Source: Spizellomyces punctatus DAOM BR117
Taxonomy: Eukaryota; Chytridiomycota; Chytridiomycetes; Spizellomycetales; Spizellomycetaceae
NCBI RefSeq assembly: GCF_000182565.1
Contig: NW_015971537.1
Location: 310,001 to 374,000, forward strand
DNA: 64,000 nucleotides
Direction: 5' to 3'
A program made the position numbers and the translations under genes. Of this stretch, positions 41,259-52,828 are shown piece after piece. Numbering within the stretch: position 1 is the stretch's first letter; each line of letters starts with the position of its first letter. The notes under the pieces were generated by a model. That model was not told where the DNA came from and did not search any database. It was given only the letters and a program-made list of their open reading frames with translations.

Positions 41259-41978
41259 CTACAATGATCGAAAAATTGCCTTTCCCCGATGGTGCAGTGT
41301 CCGGAAGGATGGTCGCATGTCGATTGTATCCAGTGTCCTAATGACAGATTTGGTTAGTAAAAGGCCACGCCAAGCGGGGGTGAGTGTGAACGACTCACAT
41401 TCGGGAAAGTTGCTTTTCGAGTGAAATGGGTCGCAGATCTCCAGCGACTAGGACGACACCCAGTATGCACAACAAGACGCTAAGCAGACATTCCCCCACA
41501 ATCTGACGAGCCATCTGCCTGTTAGGAATGTATCCTATTTGCCGAGCCCACTGTGAAAAGAACCTACATCGATCGGTAGTTGAGCCTCGTGTTTGCCAAT
41601 CACTTTTATATATGCCAAGTCTGTGAATGCAAGCAAAATGGTTAAAGAGGAATCCCCATTCAACCTCCCAAATGCTTTTTTCAGCCCCCACTACAGAAGC
41701 AGACCCTGCACACATGAACCGTGGCGTCCCAACAGCATCATGGTCCAGTGCAAACACAGCATTTCAACTGACAGCACTTCGCCAATCCACCCAACCCATA
41801 GGTAAGGACCACTTACGTTCGAACGCCGAGTAACCAGAATGTACGAGGAGAATTGCTCCAATCTACAAGAAGGCCAGGATCTTCAGTTGAATGAAAACAA
41901 ACATAGAATGGTCTAGTTCTGCATGTACCGCCAAATCAAACCTACCGTATAAAATAGGCGGCCAATCCACGACGTCAT
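41259..41978 (-). CDS. EMC5: EMC5 (MMGT1), ER membrane complex subunit
   Basis: EMC5 is a two-helix core subunit of the ER membrane protein complex, the insertase for tail-anchored and multipass proteins. Five short exons (41978-41946, 41862-41817, 41620-41568, 41502-41399, 41337-41259) join in frame to 104 residues. Helix 1 is IGAILLVHSGYSAFE. A loop with KHEAQLPIDIVGECL follows. Helix 2 is LLSVLLCILGVVLVAGDLRPI. The C-terminus is DMRPSFRTLHHRGKAIF, matching the conserved tail of animal MMGT1. The protein is slightly short for the family. No single exon exceeds 35 codons, so simple reading-frame searches miss it. Confidence 0.88.
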
Positions 41979-43666
41979 GCCGATGCTGTAGTGAGTTTAT
42001 TGAGCACGCTTTGCCAAAATGTACATGCAGCAAGATCCTAGCATTCGTGGTGAGAGTAACAGTAGCACACCGCGAATGCATATGGTCACGTGCCATTGAA
42101 ATGGGACGTCCATTGCATGACTGCAAATCGACCTTCTTGATTTCATACCGCCAGGCGATTGCCTTGTAGGTCTATAAACGATTACAACTGAGTGAAAATG
42201 CAATTATGGGAGATCACAAGGTTGATATAAAGGCTCTGTCCCTCCTATCAAATTGGATTGGACAATGCCATCGCGCATGAACTGGTAACAATTATTATTA
42301 GGGCTGACGGGGACTGGCGTCATATTTGTCGCTCCAGAGAAGGGACCCGTACGGCTTATGAGCCAGGACAACGATGAAAATAACCATCCCCGTCATGATA
42401 TAACGGCCTCAGGAGTTTGACACTCGGAAGATATGTCGTTAGTGTCCAACGACATGGCCACCAATGCATATGACGGCAGAAGAGTATGTCAGGCCCAGCA
42501 ATGATAAAGGTCTTGATAGACCTGCAGTATAATGGAGAATGCGAAAAACATTGTCACAATATTTCTGGAGGATGCTGCGAACGACCAGAGAGAGGCGAAG
42601 CGCGTGAAACTGGCCACGGGAGAAAGCATGACATTGGCGAAGGAAACACAAAGGAAGCAGGAGGGCAACGTGATAGTCAGGAGTCGGGAATTCAGATTTC
42701 GAGGCTAGGCACTGCATACACCAAGAGCCGTCATGGTCTCTCTTACAAATGAGGCTCAACATTGTCGGTAAGGTATATGATGTTTATTGGATACGAGCGG
42801 AGCACGATATGTTCCTTTCGGCATGTTCAGCATAAACGGCTCGTAACAACTGACCGATACGGTACAACTATGTATTCAAGTAACTTTGAGATGGGAACAA
42901 AACGGTTCTTCTAAGCACCAATCGTGCGTCAGCTACTTGCTCAAGAGGCATAATTTTTTGGGCATGGTTGAAAGGTGTTTTATCCCAATTTCTGGCTCCT
43001 AGCGTGCTGGATATCTACTGCGGGTCTTGCTACAGTAGTTGCTCTGGTAGCCAAGCCTATTAGCTGGGTGTGTCCGGCTTGTCATTGGACATACCCTGCG
43101 GGAGCAACAAGACACTGTTTATTGATGATGCCCGACTTTCGCTAAACGGTGCAAATGCAGCAATCTGCAGCAATTCCACATCTAGTATATATATCCAATA
43201 TGATCATCTCAAACGCAGATTGTCCTTTCATCGTCTCTGGCTTTCGACCGTACAAGTAGATCCACCTTGACCTGGCGATTGGATGGGAGACAAGTGGATC
43301 GGAACCGTGGTAAGGTTGATTACGTCATCCAAATCCTACAAATTCAACTCTCCACTGCGACGAGATGTAATGATCGTGCAAGCCTTCATTAGAAACCCAG
43401 TACGTATGTAGAGGGAACGAGCCTTCATTGGAGATTAATATGTATGTCGAGGGAGCCGTCTCATTGTATTGAGTGCCCTTTCCGCATCACTTGCCTTACA
43501 CATTTCTGGTTCGGTGACCTTTTACAGTGTCGTCACCGAATTGCTTTGTTGCATTTATCACTTATATACATATCTACCGGACTTGCTCAATCAGCAAGTT
43601 TCCATCTGAGCTCCTTCCTTCTTTCTATCTATCTCTCAGACACCGCGGAGAATCTTAACCAAAGAC
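41979..43666. other. Long intergenic region
   Basis: About 1.7 kb between the EMC5 start and the PNGase start. It contains a TCACGTG motif at 42086-42092, 108 bp upstream of EMC5, and a TATA-like tract near 43189. Reading frames are short and unrecognised. A stretch near 43265-43320 faintly resembles the 3' part of 5S rRNA but lacks the rest. Confidence 0.45.
42086..42092. promoter_or_regulatory. TCACGTG motif upstream of EMC5
   Basis: CACGTG core with a 5' T, about 108 bp upstream of the EMC5 start codon; similar placement to the other CACGTG motifs listed. Confidence 0.35.
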
Positions 43667-46337
43667 ATGGACATTGCGGAAGCCCGGAGACTCGCAGACG
43701 CGGTGGCAGCAAAGTAAAAAATGAATGAACCTTTATCGTTCGTCCTGGTCACCACATTCGCTAAGTCATGTGAAACAGCTACCTCACCTGGCGGAGAGCA
43801 CGAGCAGCGAGAGGACAAGCGAATGCTGCTGCAGCAAGCACGGTACATCCGGCCAACTTTGTAGCCGGTCAACGTGACATGCTCGAACGGTAAGCGCATG
43901 ACTAGAGTGTCCGCTGTCCTGTTATCAACAGTTCATCACCATATCTAACAATATGACAGCCTGCAGTCTACAGCCAGACATGTCATGAAATATGATGATA
44001 TTGAACTCCAGGTTGATATACATATTAGCCAACCATGGCAACGTATATCCTTCAGTTGCTGACACTGGGCATTCACGTCTCAATAGGATATAGCTCGGAA
44101 TGAGATACCAATCGACCGATTACACGAGGAAGCACACAAATTGGTAGATGCAAATCCTGAAAGCGATTTCCATGATCATCTTGTGAAAGCACTCTTAAAA
44201 TGGTTCAAGAATGAGGTGGGTGCATCGGTCAGCTTAATCTGTGGCCAATTGGATATGCTATGGATTGACAAGCTCGATCCAGTATTTTGTTTGGGTGAAC
44301 GAACCACCGTGCGATTACTGCAAGGTAATGTTAATTGCTGAACGAGGTTCCTCTACATGCTCTAAATGTGTCTTATAGAGTCCTACAACGAGTGTCGGGG
44401 GAGCCGCGCCTACCGATGCAGAGCTCCGACATGGCGGAGGTCGGGTAGAACTTTATGTATGCACGTCTTGCCGCCGGCATACCCGCTTTCCACGCTACAA
44501 GTACGAATCTGGCAGTGTGCTCTTTATCGTGCTTCACACACTCTGACGTTTGTGAAGTGACCCAGTGAAGTTATGTGAGACCAGACGTGGCCGTTGTGGC
44601 GAGTGGGCGAATGTAAGGCATTTCGCACCGTATGTACAAGGCCCTGATAATGACTTGCATAACTAGGTGTTCTGTCTTTTTGCCAAAGCCATGGGATTTG
44701 AGACGCGGTACATTCTGGATTTTACGGATCATGTAAGTTCACGGTTTCAAGGTACCGTGTATTATGAACCTTATGCATTAATATCGGCCGCCAGGTCTGG
44801 ACAGAGATATATAATGAAAGGGAGAACCGCTGGAGTCGGTATTAGTATTGCTTAAGACTCAAGGGGGGATGACATTGCTCAAACTACTTTGCAGTAAACT
44901 GCGATTCATGTGAAGGAGAGCAATCCTATGATCAACCTTTGGTGTAAGTTACTCTTCTGTCGCGGCTATCTTGTGGTTTTTCATGATTAATGGTGTTGGC
45001 AGATATGAAGCGGGCTGGGGAAAGAAGCTGAACTACATCTTTGCCTTTGGCAGCCATGAAGTGGTGGATGTAATTCACAGATATACGCGCAACTTTGGGG
45101 AGGTGCAGACACGGCGAACTATGGTTAGCGAAGACTGGCTGGAGAAGGTAATCATGGGACGAGGAATTTCGGCGAGCCTTTTTGACCATCATATTTCGAA
45201 TTAGACGATTCGCGACATGACAGCCCGGAAAAGAGCCGATTTACCTCCAAGTGTTCGGGCAGAGCTGGAGGAACGTGATAAGACGGAACAAAGCCAGTTG
45301 AAAACCAATTTCCAACGATCAGCACATTCAGAGGAGCTGGTTCCGCGACAATCAGGTTCACTTGAATGGCGTGCGGCAAGAGGAGAATTAGGGAGTGGCG
45401 GAAATCAGAGCACTGTCAAACCACAGCAAGGTATCTTCAGATCTGTTGGAGACTTTATATATGATCATTTCTTAACAAATGACAATAGGGGAGAATGTTG
45501 TCTTCAAGCTGGGGGATACATCTGCTGATTTTGTATTGTCAGGTAAGGAAAAATCAACCTGTGTCGGCATGGTGCGACTCCTGATCGCCATTATGGCAAA
45601 CAGGAGCGGCGAAGAAAACAGGTCAATTGGTTGAGCTTACTCCAGCTCAGCCAGACAAGATTGGCAGTGTCTTTGCATCAAAGAAAATCGATCTCGGAGC
45701 GCCTTGCATCGTTGACTTTACCTTTCGCATTTCAAACAAGGATGGACGTTCGGCGGAGGGCTGTGGTGATGGGTTTGCTTTTGTCATTCAGTCGCATGCC
45801 TCGAGTGCTTGTGGCGCTTCCAATGTCGGCGGTTCTGGGTTGGGTTATGAAGGGATTCCTCATTCAGTTGCCGTTGAATTCGACACGTATGCCAATGGTA
45901 ATCGCGGCGACCCGAATGGGAATCACATCAGGTATGTTCGACATGCACAACGCTATATAGTGGATGCTTGCAATTCCTCATCGATTCAGTATAGTGTGCA
46001 AACACGAGGAAATTTACCGAACAGTGCACACCATGATTATTCCAAAGGTCTTGCTACCCGTCTACCGCCATTTAACAATGGGACCAACTACCATTGTCAG
46101 ATTATATGGATGCCATCTGAAAAGTCTTTACAGGTGCTTCTAACCGATAGGAGTGATGCAGCTGAGGATGTAGGAACAGATTTTGAGAGAATATTGACAG
46201 TAAAAGACATAGATTTGATTGAGATTTGCGGTAGTCCGTTGGCTTGGGTTGGTTTTACTGCTGCCACGGGTGGGCTCTGTCAACGGCATGAGATTTCTAG
46301 ATGGTGTGTTTGGCAAGGAGGCAAATCTGACCCCTGA
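43667..46337 (+). CDS. PNG1: Peptide:N-glycanase with C-terminal L-type-lectin-like domain
   Basis: Cytosolic PNGase removes N-glycans from misfolded glycoproteins exported by ERAD. Fifteen exons from 43667-43713 to 45995-46337 sum to 596 residues. The transglutaminase-like core is intact: zinc Cys pairs CDYC and CTSC, and a catalytic triad of Cys181 in GRCGEWANVF, His208 in TDHVWTEIY and Asp225 in NCDSCEGE. EAGWGKKLNYIFAFG and RYTRNFGEVQTRR are also family blocks. After a linker, residues about 365-596 read as a legume/L-type lectin fold: VELTPAQPDKIGSVF, CGDGFAFVIQ, GLGYEGIPHSVAVEFDTYAN, GNHISVQTRGNLPNSAHH and LAWVGFTAATGG. All joins keep frame, so the lectin part belongs to the same gene. 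The N-terminus has no recognisable PUB domain. Confidence 0.9.
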
Positions 46338-46515
46338 ATAAAGAGCACTTTCGGAGCATTTCATGTCTTTGTTAAGGATCCATACCCTGTGTTGATCCCC
46401 AAATTTAGATCCGCATGTGATTTTTGTCCTCTACGGTGAATAAGCATTCCAAGTCCAACGTTTTGTTGCGAGGTCGGAACGCTAACGTTCTCAGTTTGGC
46501 TGTGAGATAGCCAAG

Positions 46516-49500
46516 ATGGTAAGTGATCCATGGCTCCTTCGCTCTCTTTGTGAATCAAGCTGCTTTCCCTCGTCTCTGACACTCCCTGGTAATCTCACAA
46601 ATCACAACAGAGTCAGGTATCTGAAAAGACCCGGTAAGAGATCGAACGACATTGTTCATTGGAAAGTCTCCTCGCTGACAATGCTAGTATCTTAGACAAG
46701 TCATTGCAAAATACGACCGGGATGGAGATGGATACTGGACAGAGGATGACTTTAGAGAGGTTCGGAGTGAGCTTTCTACCACGAGGTCACTTGCGACACC
46801 GCGCTGACTTTTTTTGCTCCTCTCTCTTTTGAATGCGAATCACTAGTTTATGAGGGATATGGGGCATGGTGATATCGGCGCAAGTCGGATGCATGCCTCG
46901 TTCCAGTATCTCGATACGTCAAAGTTGGGAAAGATTGATGCTGTGATGTTTGAAAAGTATGTGTGTGTGTGCTTGCCTTTGGGAAGAGATTTCTTTGTTG
47001 CATTGGACAGGAAATGAAAAACTGCTACGAATACTGGACATTTGCTAATGATCCCATCAAATTAGGGGAATCAATCTCTTGTACGAACGAGACTTTTACT
47101 TTGGCAAACCTCGCAGTGATGACGATCTAAGTTCGGTTCGACTAACTGTTCGGTCTCGTCGGTATCCTGTTATCGTGAAACCTGAAGTATGGGTTCTTCT
47201 TCTGGTGTGTGCCCAACCTCGTTGGATGAGATCTGACTCTTATGGAAAAAGGTGTCGGATCCTATGCTCCTCTATACTTTGGTGGAGAAAGTGGGTGAAG
47301 GGTCATTTGGGGAGATTTACAAATCGTACGTTGGGATATCCAAAGCACCATTTTTTTTTAGGAAGCGAGGCTGATGATTCGTTTTTTATAGCGTCTCAAA
47401 GCAGGATCCGCAACGGTTCGTCGCCTTAAAGATAATCGATCTGGAACAAACACAGGATGACTTGGAGGATCTGCTGTAATATCTTTTGACACCACGATCT
47501 TTTAAGATAACCTGCTTTGCTCAACTATTGGATGTTGGGATATAGGTATGAAGTGGACTTTCAAGCCAAGTGCTTTTCGCCACATCTTGCGCGGTATTTC
47601 GGATCCTGGCTTTGGCATAGCAAGCTTTATATCGCAATGGTAGGTCCAGTTGTACTTGCCCTATTTCGCATTATCATAAAATTGACAAGATAGCTATTAG
47701 GAATACTTGGGCGGAGGAACCGCTGCAGAATTGGTAAGTGCCTTACAATACTTGCAATGGAACTGACAGATCATCTCATTGACGTTGTGTCAAACAGATC
47801 AAGTTTGCAAAGCTATCAGAGGAGCAATGTTCATACATTCTTCGTGAGGTTCTGAAAGGATTGGATTACATGCATTCAGAGAAACGGATACACCGAGATA
47901 TCAAAGGTCGTTTCAATGGCTCGCTTTGGCGATTTTCTGACAACGGCCACTTACAGCACTTATTTGATACAGCTGAAAATATACTATTTGACAATAGCGG
48001 CTCGTTAAAGCTCGCGGATTTTGGGGTTGCTGGGCAGATTGCGCCGAATAGTACGTCGAGGTCTACTTTCGTTGGAACTCCGGTGAGTTTTGTCAAATAG
48101 GCAATTTTTTTTATCATAGCATTATTTTTGATTTTGTATCGGTAGCTCTATATGGCGCCAGAGATTATCAGAGGCGAGGAATATGGAGTTAAGGTTGGTT
48201 CTGGCTGAAATCAGGTAATCGAACATGATACAAACCTCACAAATGTTTTCTCCAGGTCGACATATGGAGTGTAGGAATTCTGGCGATTGAACTAGCAACC
48301 GGCGCCCCACCTCGATCACATCTACATCCGATGGACGTAAGTTTGCGTATTGAAAGGTCCGTTTCCCATTCCATATGCAAACGTCGACTTTGTTGCAGGT
48401 GTTATATGCAACTGTTTCCGAGGATGCCCCCATACTGAAAGGATCACAGTTTTCTCCCGAGTTTCGTGACTTTGTTAGCAAATGCTTGACCAAACAGTCT
48501 GCAGAGGTAAGGTATCAATTGGTACCTTTTCTTATGGCCCGCGTGCTCAATAGCGAAATATGTGTAGCGCCCATCAGCCCGGGACCTTCTCTCCCACCCT
48601 TTCACACAGAAAGAACGAGATAAGGTCGTTTTGAGAGATAATCTTGAAAACTATTGGAGGAAACGGAAGGAACTTGCTGGAATTGCAGCCAAGACGGTCA
48701 CGTAAGACAGTATGCTGTGTCAAGTATGCGATGTTGGAGTGGTATGATAATAGCTTTTGTTGTTCTTTTTCCTTTGCGTCGGTTGGGTAGCCGTGGCGAT
48801 GATTGGTGGCAGCAGTATAACAAGGTAATTTATTGAAAGTATGCCAAAGTTCCCAGTCAAGTATACGGAACCAACTAATTCCGTTCACTTGACGCCTCAA
48901 GTTCCAGAGTCCAAAACCATCGTCACCAGTCGGTCCACAGGTCTCGGCAGCCGCTAGAGCGTCAATCCGCGCGGATCTCGCCCATATTGATCCAACCGCA
49001 ACGTACGGGAAGAGATCAGCGACGCGGGTATCGGACGGTGCAATGATGGGGAAGAACGTGCCGCTAGGACGAGCTATGGGCGTCAATATGCGAGGTGTCC
49101 CAGGGGTCTCTATGGCAGTCATTGAGGCTGCGCAACACCGATTACGCCCGGTAACTACGGACATGGGGAGACCAAGATCAGATACTGTAGATGCTGGACG
49201 GGGACGACCGATGACCCCGGGAGGTGGGGCCTCACGGTCCAATCTGAGGGAACCAGGTGGTGGTCCTCCGGGTGGAATAGCATTGCCGGTACCAATCCAG
49301 CCTCCAAAATTTCAGAAATCCTCAGCGTCTTCACTAGAACCCTCGGCACCTCCTCTGCCGCTTGAATACCAACCCCATCCGAGGCCGGTCCAGCCCGTAG
49401 GGTACGCACCCAACATGCCATTGCTTGTTGTCCCTCCTGGCCCTCCTGGCCCTCCAATGGTCTCACGGTCCCCAAGTCCATCACCACAAGACTCTGCGTT

Positions 49501-51349
49501 TGTTTATTACACGCCATCACCACCTTCCCCAGCACCATACATGAGCAGTGCCCCATCTCCTAGTGCCTCACCGAGAATATCGTATGCAGAGTCATCATAC
49601 CGGCCGGCTTCCACCTTTGTACCCATTGAACCCCCTGCACTGATTCAAAGGCCCTCGTCGGCAGGTCCCCGAATGCATCCATCGCCCCTTCAATCCACTG
49701 TAGCTCAAAATCGACGTATCTCTGCGCCCCCAGGTCCTGTCCAACCACAGGGAGGTCACCGGCTGGGACCTCAACCCGCTGTACGTGGACAACTACCCGA
49801 CGGTGGGGCGTCCGAAGGGGTCATGCCCGGCCGAGACCGCTCAGCATCTACTTCCTCGTTTAATGCTCCTATTCAACCACCTCGATTGAGCACCGAGCCT
49901 CCCAAATTGAAGCCAGGCGGTCGACCAATCTCTACCATATCCGATCTACGTGAAGTAGATTTGTCAGATACATTCAAAAAGATCGTTCCAACGTCTTTGC
50001 AACATGCGCTCTCGTTTGATTCACAAGAGCGCACTCTTGGATTCCTCGGAGTTCTCGATGAGTTGTATTGTACTGAATTGCGTTACATGGAGACTCTCCA
50101 ATCCATTATGGAGGTCTATGTGCGACCGTTGATTGCCCCACCAAAGGGCAAAAGTCAGGTCTTGAAGGAAGATCAGATAAAGACGATTTTTGCAAACTTG
50201 AGTCCACTGCATTTATTTAGTGTGCAGTGGCAGAATGAGGTGAAAGGGGCTATGGAGATGGCCAATGCGGGCAATGTGGTCGAGTATTTGATGAAAGCCC
50301 TGGATGCTTTGGTCAGTTCAATTTTGTGAATATCAGTAAAAAACGAGGGCACCTGGTTTAACCTTCTTCACCTGTGCTGTACAGACCCCAACGCTTCAAC
50401 AGCTGTACACGCAATACGCTGACAATTTCTGCGCTGCAATGTGGGAAATTCAAAAGTGCTTGCGTGAGAGCTCCAAATTCCGAGACTTTGCGACGCATGC
50501 ACAGCTCGATAAGCAATGCGGCGGACGGTCTCTGTACGAGTTGATGAAGGCACCTTTTGGACGGTTGACTCAATGCGTCATGCTATATGAAGGTTCACAT
50601 CCGATATGGCTAGCCGATATGGGTCTAATCGAGATTTTTACTGACTGTCAGCTTTGCAATAGAACTTGCGGAAGCAGGCCAAGTGCAAGAATTCTTGACG
50701 ACAGTTAGCTACATTTCAAAGTTGTCCGCTGACATGGCGGCAGCACAGGATAATTGGGAAAATCTGATCTCAATGTTGGTGCATATAGCCAACATCCCAC
50801 CTGCAGTATGTCTAGTGTCGCTTATTCGTTGTCAATATTTTTGTTAATTTTCATATGATGGCATTCCCCGTTCAAAGGTCATTCTCAAACGAGGTCAGCA
50901 TATCCTTATTGAGGAGACAGTTGACAAGGTCAAGATAAACTCCAACGGCTCCGTAACCTCCCGCAAACCCGTTCGACTATATCTCCTCAAAGATGTTTTC
51001 ATTGTGACAAAAGTTTTAAAGGACGCTCATGAACCTGTGGATTTGGCGTTCTTGTTAAATCCGAGCAAAAATGTGAAGCTTCCTAAACCCACATTGCAAT
51101 ATCGGACACTGCAGTTGAGGGATTTTGTCAAGGCGGATGTAATTGCTGGGAAAGATGGTTAGAAATGAGCGATGAGGACTTTGTCGTCGTTTGCTGTGCA
51201 TCTCATGCTATGCATTTCTAGGTGATCGCGGAACAAGCATGTTTAGTGTTACGGTGACGTTGAAGAAGGGCAAGACATATCACTTCTCCGCCTCGTCAGT
51301 AGCAGCAAGGGATCGATGGATTGAGTCTTTGAATCCTGAGCCAGTATGA
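46516..51349 (+). CDS. EF-hand / STE20-type kinase / DH-PH RhoGEF fusion protein
   Basis: Predicted multidomain signalling protein. Twenty-one exons join in frame to 1130 residues. Residues 16-27 form an EF-hand loop (DRDGDGYWTEDD), with a degenerate second hand after it. Residues about 108-370 are a GCKIII-like kinase: GEGSFGEIY, VALK (Lys145), HRDIK (Asp236), DFG (Asp254), FVGTPLYMAPE, DIWSVGILAIELATG. After a Pro/Ser-rich linker, residues about 787-970 form a DH RhoGEF domain (LDELYCTELRYMETLQ) and about 996-1130 a PH domain ending RWIESLNPEPV. The first coding exon is the ATG alone. The critical join is the intron 48702-48790: if unspliced, a stop at 48703-48705 ends the protein right after the kinase. 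Likely role: calcium-responsive kinase coupled to Rho/Cdc42 activation, by inference. Confidence 0.8.
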
Positions 51350-51528
51350 GATGGATGATGACCGTTGGAAAAAGACTCGAATTGGCGTGATGGGGGAATG
51401 GCCTTTTTTTTACGTACCGATAATTGCCCAATACACACATAGTTTGCTGTACATTGTTTCCTTTCCCCAATACGTTCCTCCTCGTGAAATAAGCAATCAG
51501 CAGCAAACGTATTCCGCATCACAGCAAC

Positions 51529-52092
51529 ATGAGCCGGCCTGACGAGAGTCCACTTGATGCCATGCTGGATCCCCAAAAAAATCCTGACGCTCCACTTCCA
51601 CCTCTGGATATCGTCGCACCCGTTTTGGGCGTCCCAGCTCCTTCGAGGGACAGACCTCCGCCGCTATCGGGCTCTCTCATCTATTTCGAGATCCCATGTC
51701 AACATGTTTCTCGAGCCAAAGCTTTTTACAAGTTGCTCTTTGATTGGTCGTACCAAAAGACGCCAGAGTATTCTGAATGGGACTACCTCTTGATCAACCG
51801 AGACAAGAAACACCTCCATCCTGTTTTTGGAGCATTCAAGAAGGTGGATGCACCCATTGCAGGGGCCGAAGGCACTGGCAAAGACGTGGAAGGGCCAATG
51901 CTTCACTTTTACGTGGATAATATTGAAAAGGCATGCGAGGAGGCGGTCAAGGTGGATGGGAGCGTTGTGAGGCCAAAGTTCAAGTTTGGGTGGGAGCAGG
52001 ATATCATTGGATATTGTGCCTGGTTGAGGGATACTGAAGGGAATAAGTTTGCTATATATGAGGTCGAGCCGCACGGCCCCGTCGAGGAGTAA
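51529..52092 (+). CDS. VOC (glyoxalase/bleomycin-resistance fold) protein
   Basis: Intronless 187-residue protein of the vicinal-oxygen-chelate superfamily. The VOC unit begins GSLIYFEIPCQHVSRAKAFY, with a later MLHFYVDNIEKACEEA and the final strand DTEGNKFAIYEVEPHG. That resembles the small stand-alone VOC proteins annotated as glyoxalase-like, whose substrates are mostly unknown. A Pro-rich N-terminal extension of about 45 residues precedes the domain. The end lies close to the family's minimal size for one module. No neighbour points to a pathway. Confidence 0.85.
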   Translation: MSRPDESPLDAMLDPQKNPDAPLPPLDIVAPVLGVPAPSRDRPPPLSGSLIYFEIPCQHVSRAKAFYKLLFDWSYQKTPEYSEWDYLLINRDKKHLHPVFGAFKKVDAPIAGAEGTGKDVEGPMLHFYVDNIEKACEEAVKVDGSVVRPKFKFGWEQDIIGYCAWLRDTEGNKFAIYEVEPHGPVEE

Positions 52093-52513
52093 CGTATGAT
52101 GGGTAGCAATCTTTAGATGAGGTCCTGTTTGGCATTTTGTAACATGGCATACATCACTTTAGTTTGTTCATGTCCATTTCCTGCCATTCTTGCTATTACC
52201 TAGAGCTCTTGTCTTTCACGACCGACCGGCGAGCTGTGATAAAGACCATATGGGACGATGACTACCTCGCAACAAGGAATCAAGTCTGTGGTCTGTGCGT
52301 ATTCACAATGAAATTCACACTCTTGCTACATGTTGCAATGTTTCCCATAACTACTGCCGTACTTTTGAGTACTGAAAGACCAGAACCAAAAATGAATTGC
52401 TTCCTCTCCTTCAAGAGCGACCTGAACAAAAAGACCACTCTTCCCCTCGTCCAAATAGACGCCGTAGAGGACTTGAGTACCAGACTCAATTATGTACAAT
52501 TTAGTGTTCTGCA
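52093..52513. other. Intergenic region downstream of VOC gene
   Basis: No family-matching frame on either strand. Contains the VOC 3' UTR and lies downstream of the HTH reading frame on the minus strand; no DDE transposase domain was found here. Confidence 0.45.
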
Positions 52514-52828
52514 TCATTTGTTTGAGCCTACACCTTCAACGTTTATTGCCTTCTCCACAAGCGCCGGGTCGACTGACGCTTCAGGAACAGAGCATGCCGA
52601 TTTCTTTGGGCGGCCAATTCGCTTTTTTGGAGCGGCAGTTCCTGTCTCTTTGTACCTCTGGATGGTTGCCAAGATGGTACTCTTGGAAATACCAAATTCC
52701 TGACTGATGCGACGAGAGCTAGCCCCCATCTTGTGAGCGCCGATAATCTGCCATCGTACACTGTTGGGTAGCTCGGAGCGAGTTTTCGAACGAGCCAAAG
52801 CAGATTTAGGCTCTTCAATGGTCTGCAT
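52514..52828 (-). CDS. Tc1/IS630-type HTH protein, no DDE domain
   Basis: A 104-residue ATG-initiated frame that looks like the N-terminal DNA-binding part of Tc1/mariner or IS630-type transposases: SVRWQIIGAHKMGASSRRIS, then EFGISKSTILATIQRYKETG, and the basic GRPKK hook. The catalytic DDE domain is absent downstream and no terminal inverted repeats were recognised. It could be a decayed transposon fragment or a small domesticated HTH protein. A 179-codon frame on the opposite strand overlaps it and has no known similarity. Confidence 0.55.
   Translation of the reverse strand: MQTIEEPKSALARSKTRSELPNSVRWQIIGAHKMGASSRRISQEFGISKSTILATIQRYKETGTAAPKKRIGRPKKSACSVPEASVDPALVEKAINVEGVGSNK

Noticed and set aside
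43265-43320. Possible 5S rRNA fragment
   Set aside because: Only a short GATTGGATGGGAGAC-like stretch resembles the 3' part of 5S rRNA; box A/C context and the 5' half are not present, so it is not called.
48703-48705. In-frame stop taken as the end of a stand-alone kinase gene
   Set aside because: A canonical donor overlaps it and the downstream exons continue in frame to the DH-PH region; kept as a possible isoform rather than the main model.
48574-49242. 222-codon minus-strand frame
   Set aside because: Antisense to the kinase-to-linker exons of the fusion gene; no family similarity and no supporting splice structure.
52164-52703. 179-codon plus-strand frame
   Set aside because: No recognisable domain; it overlaps the better-supported HTH frame on the other strand.
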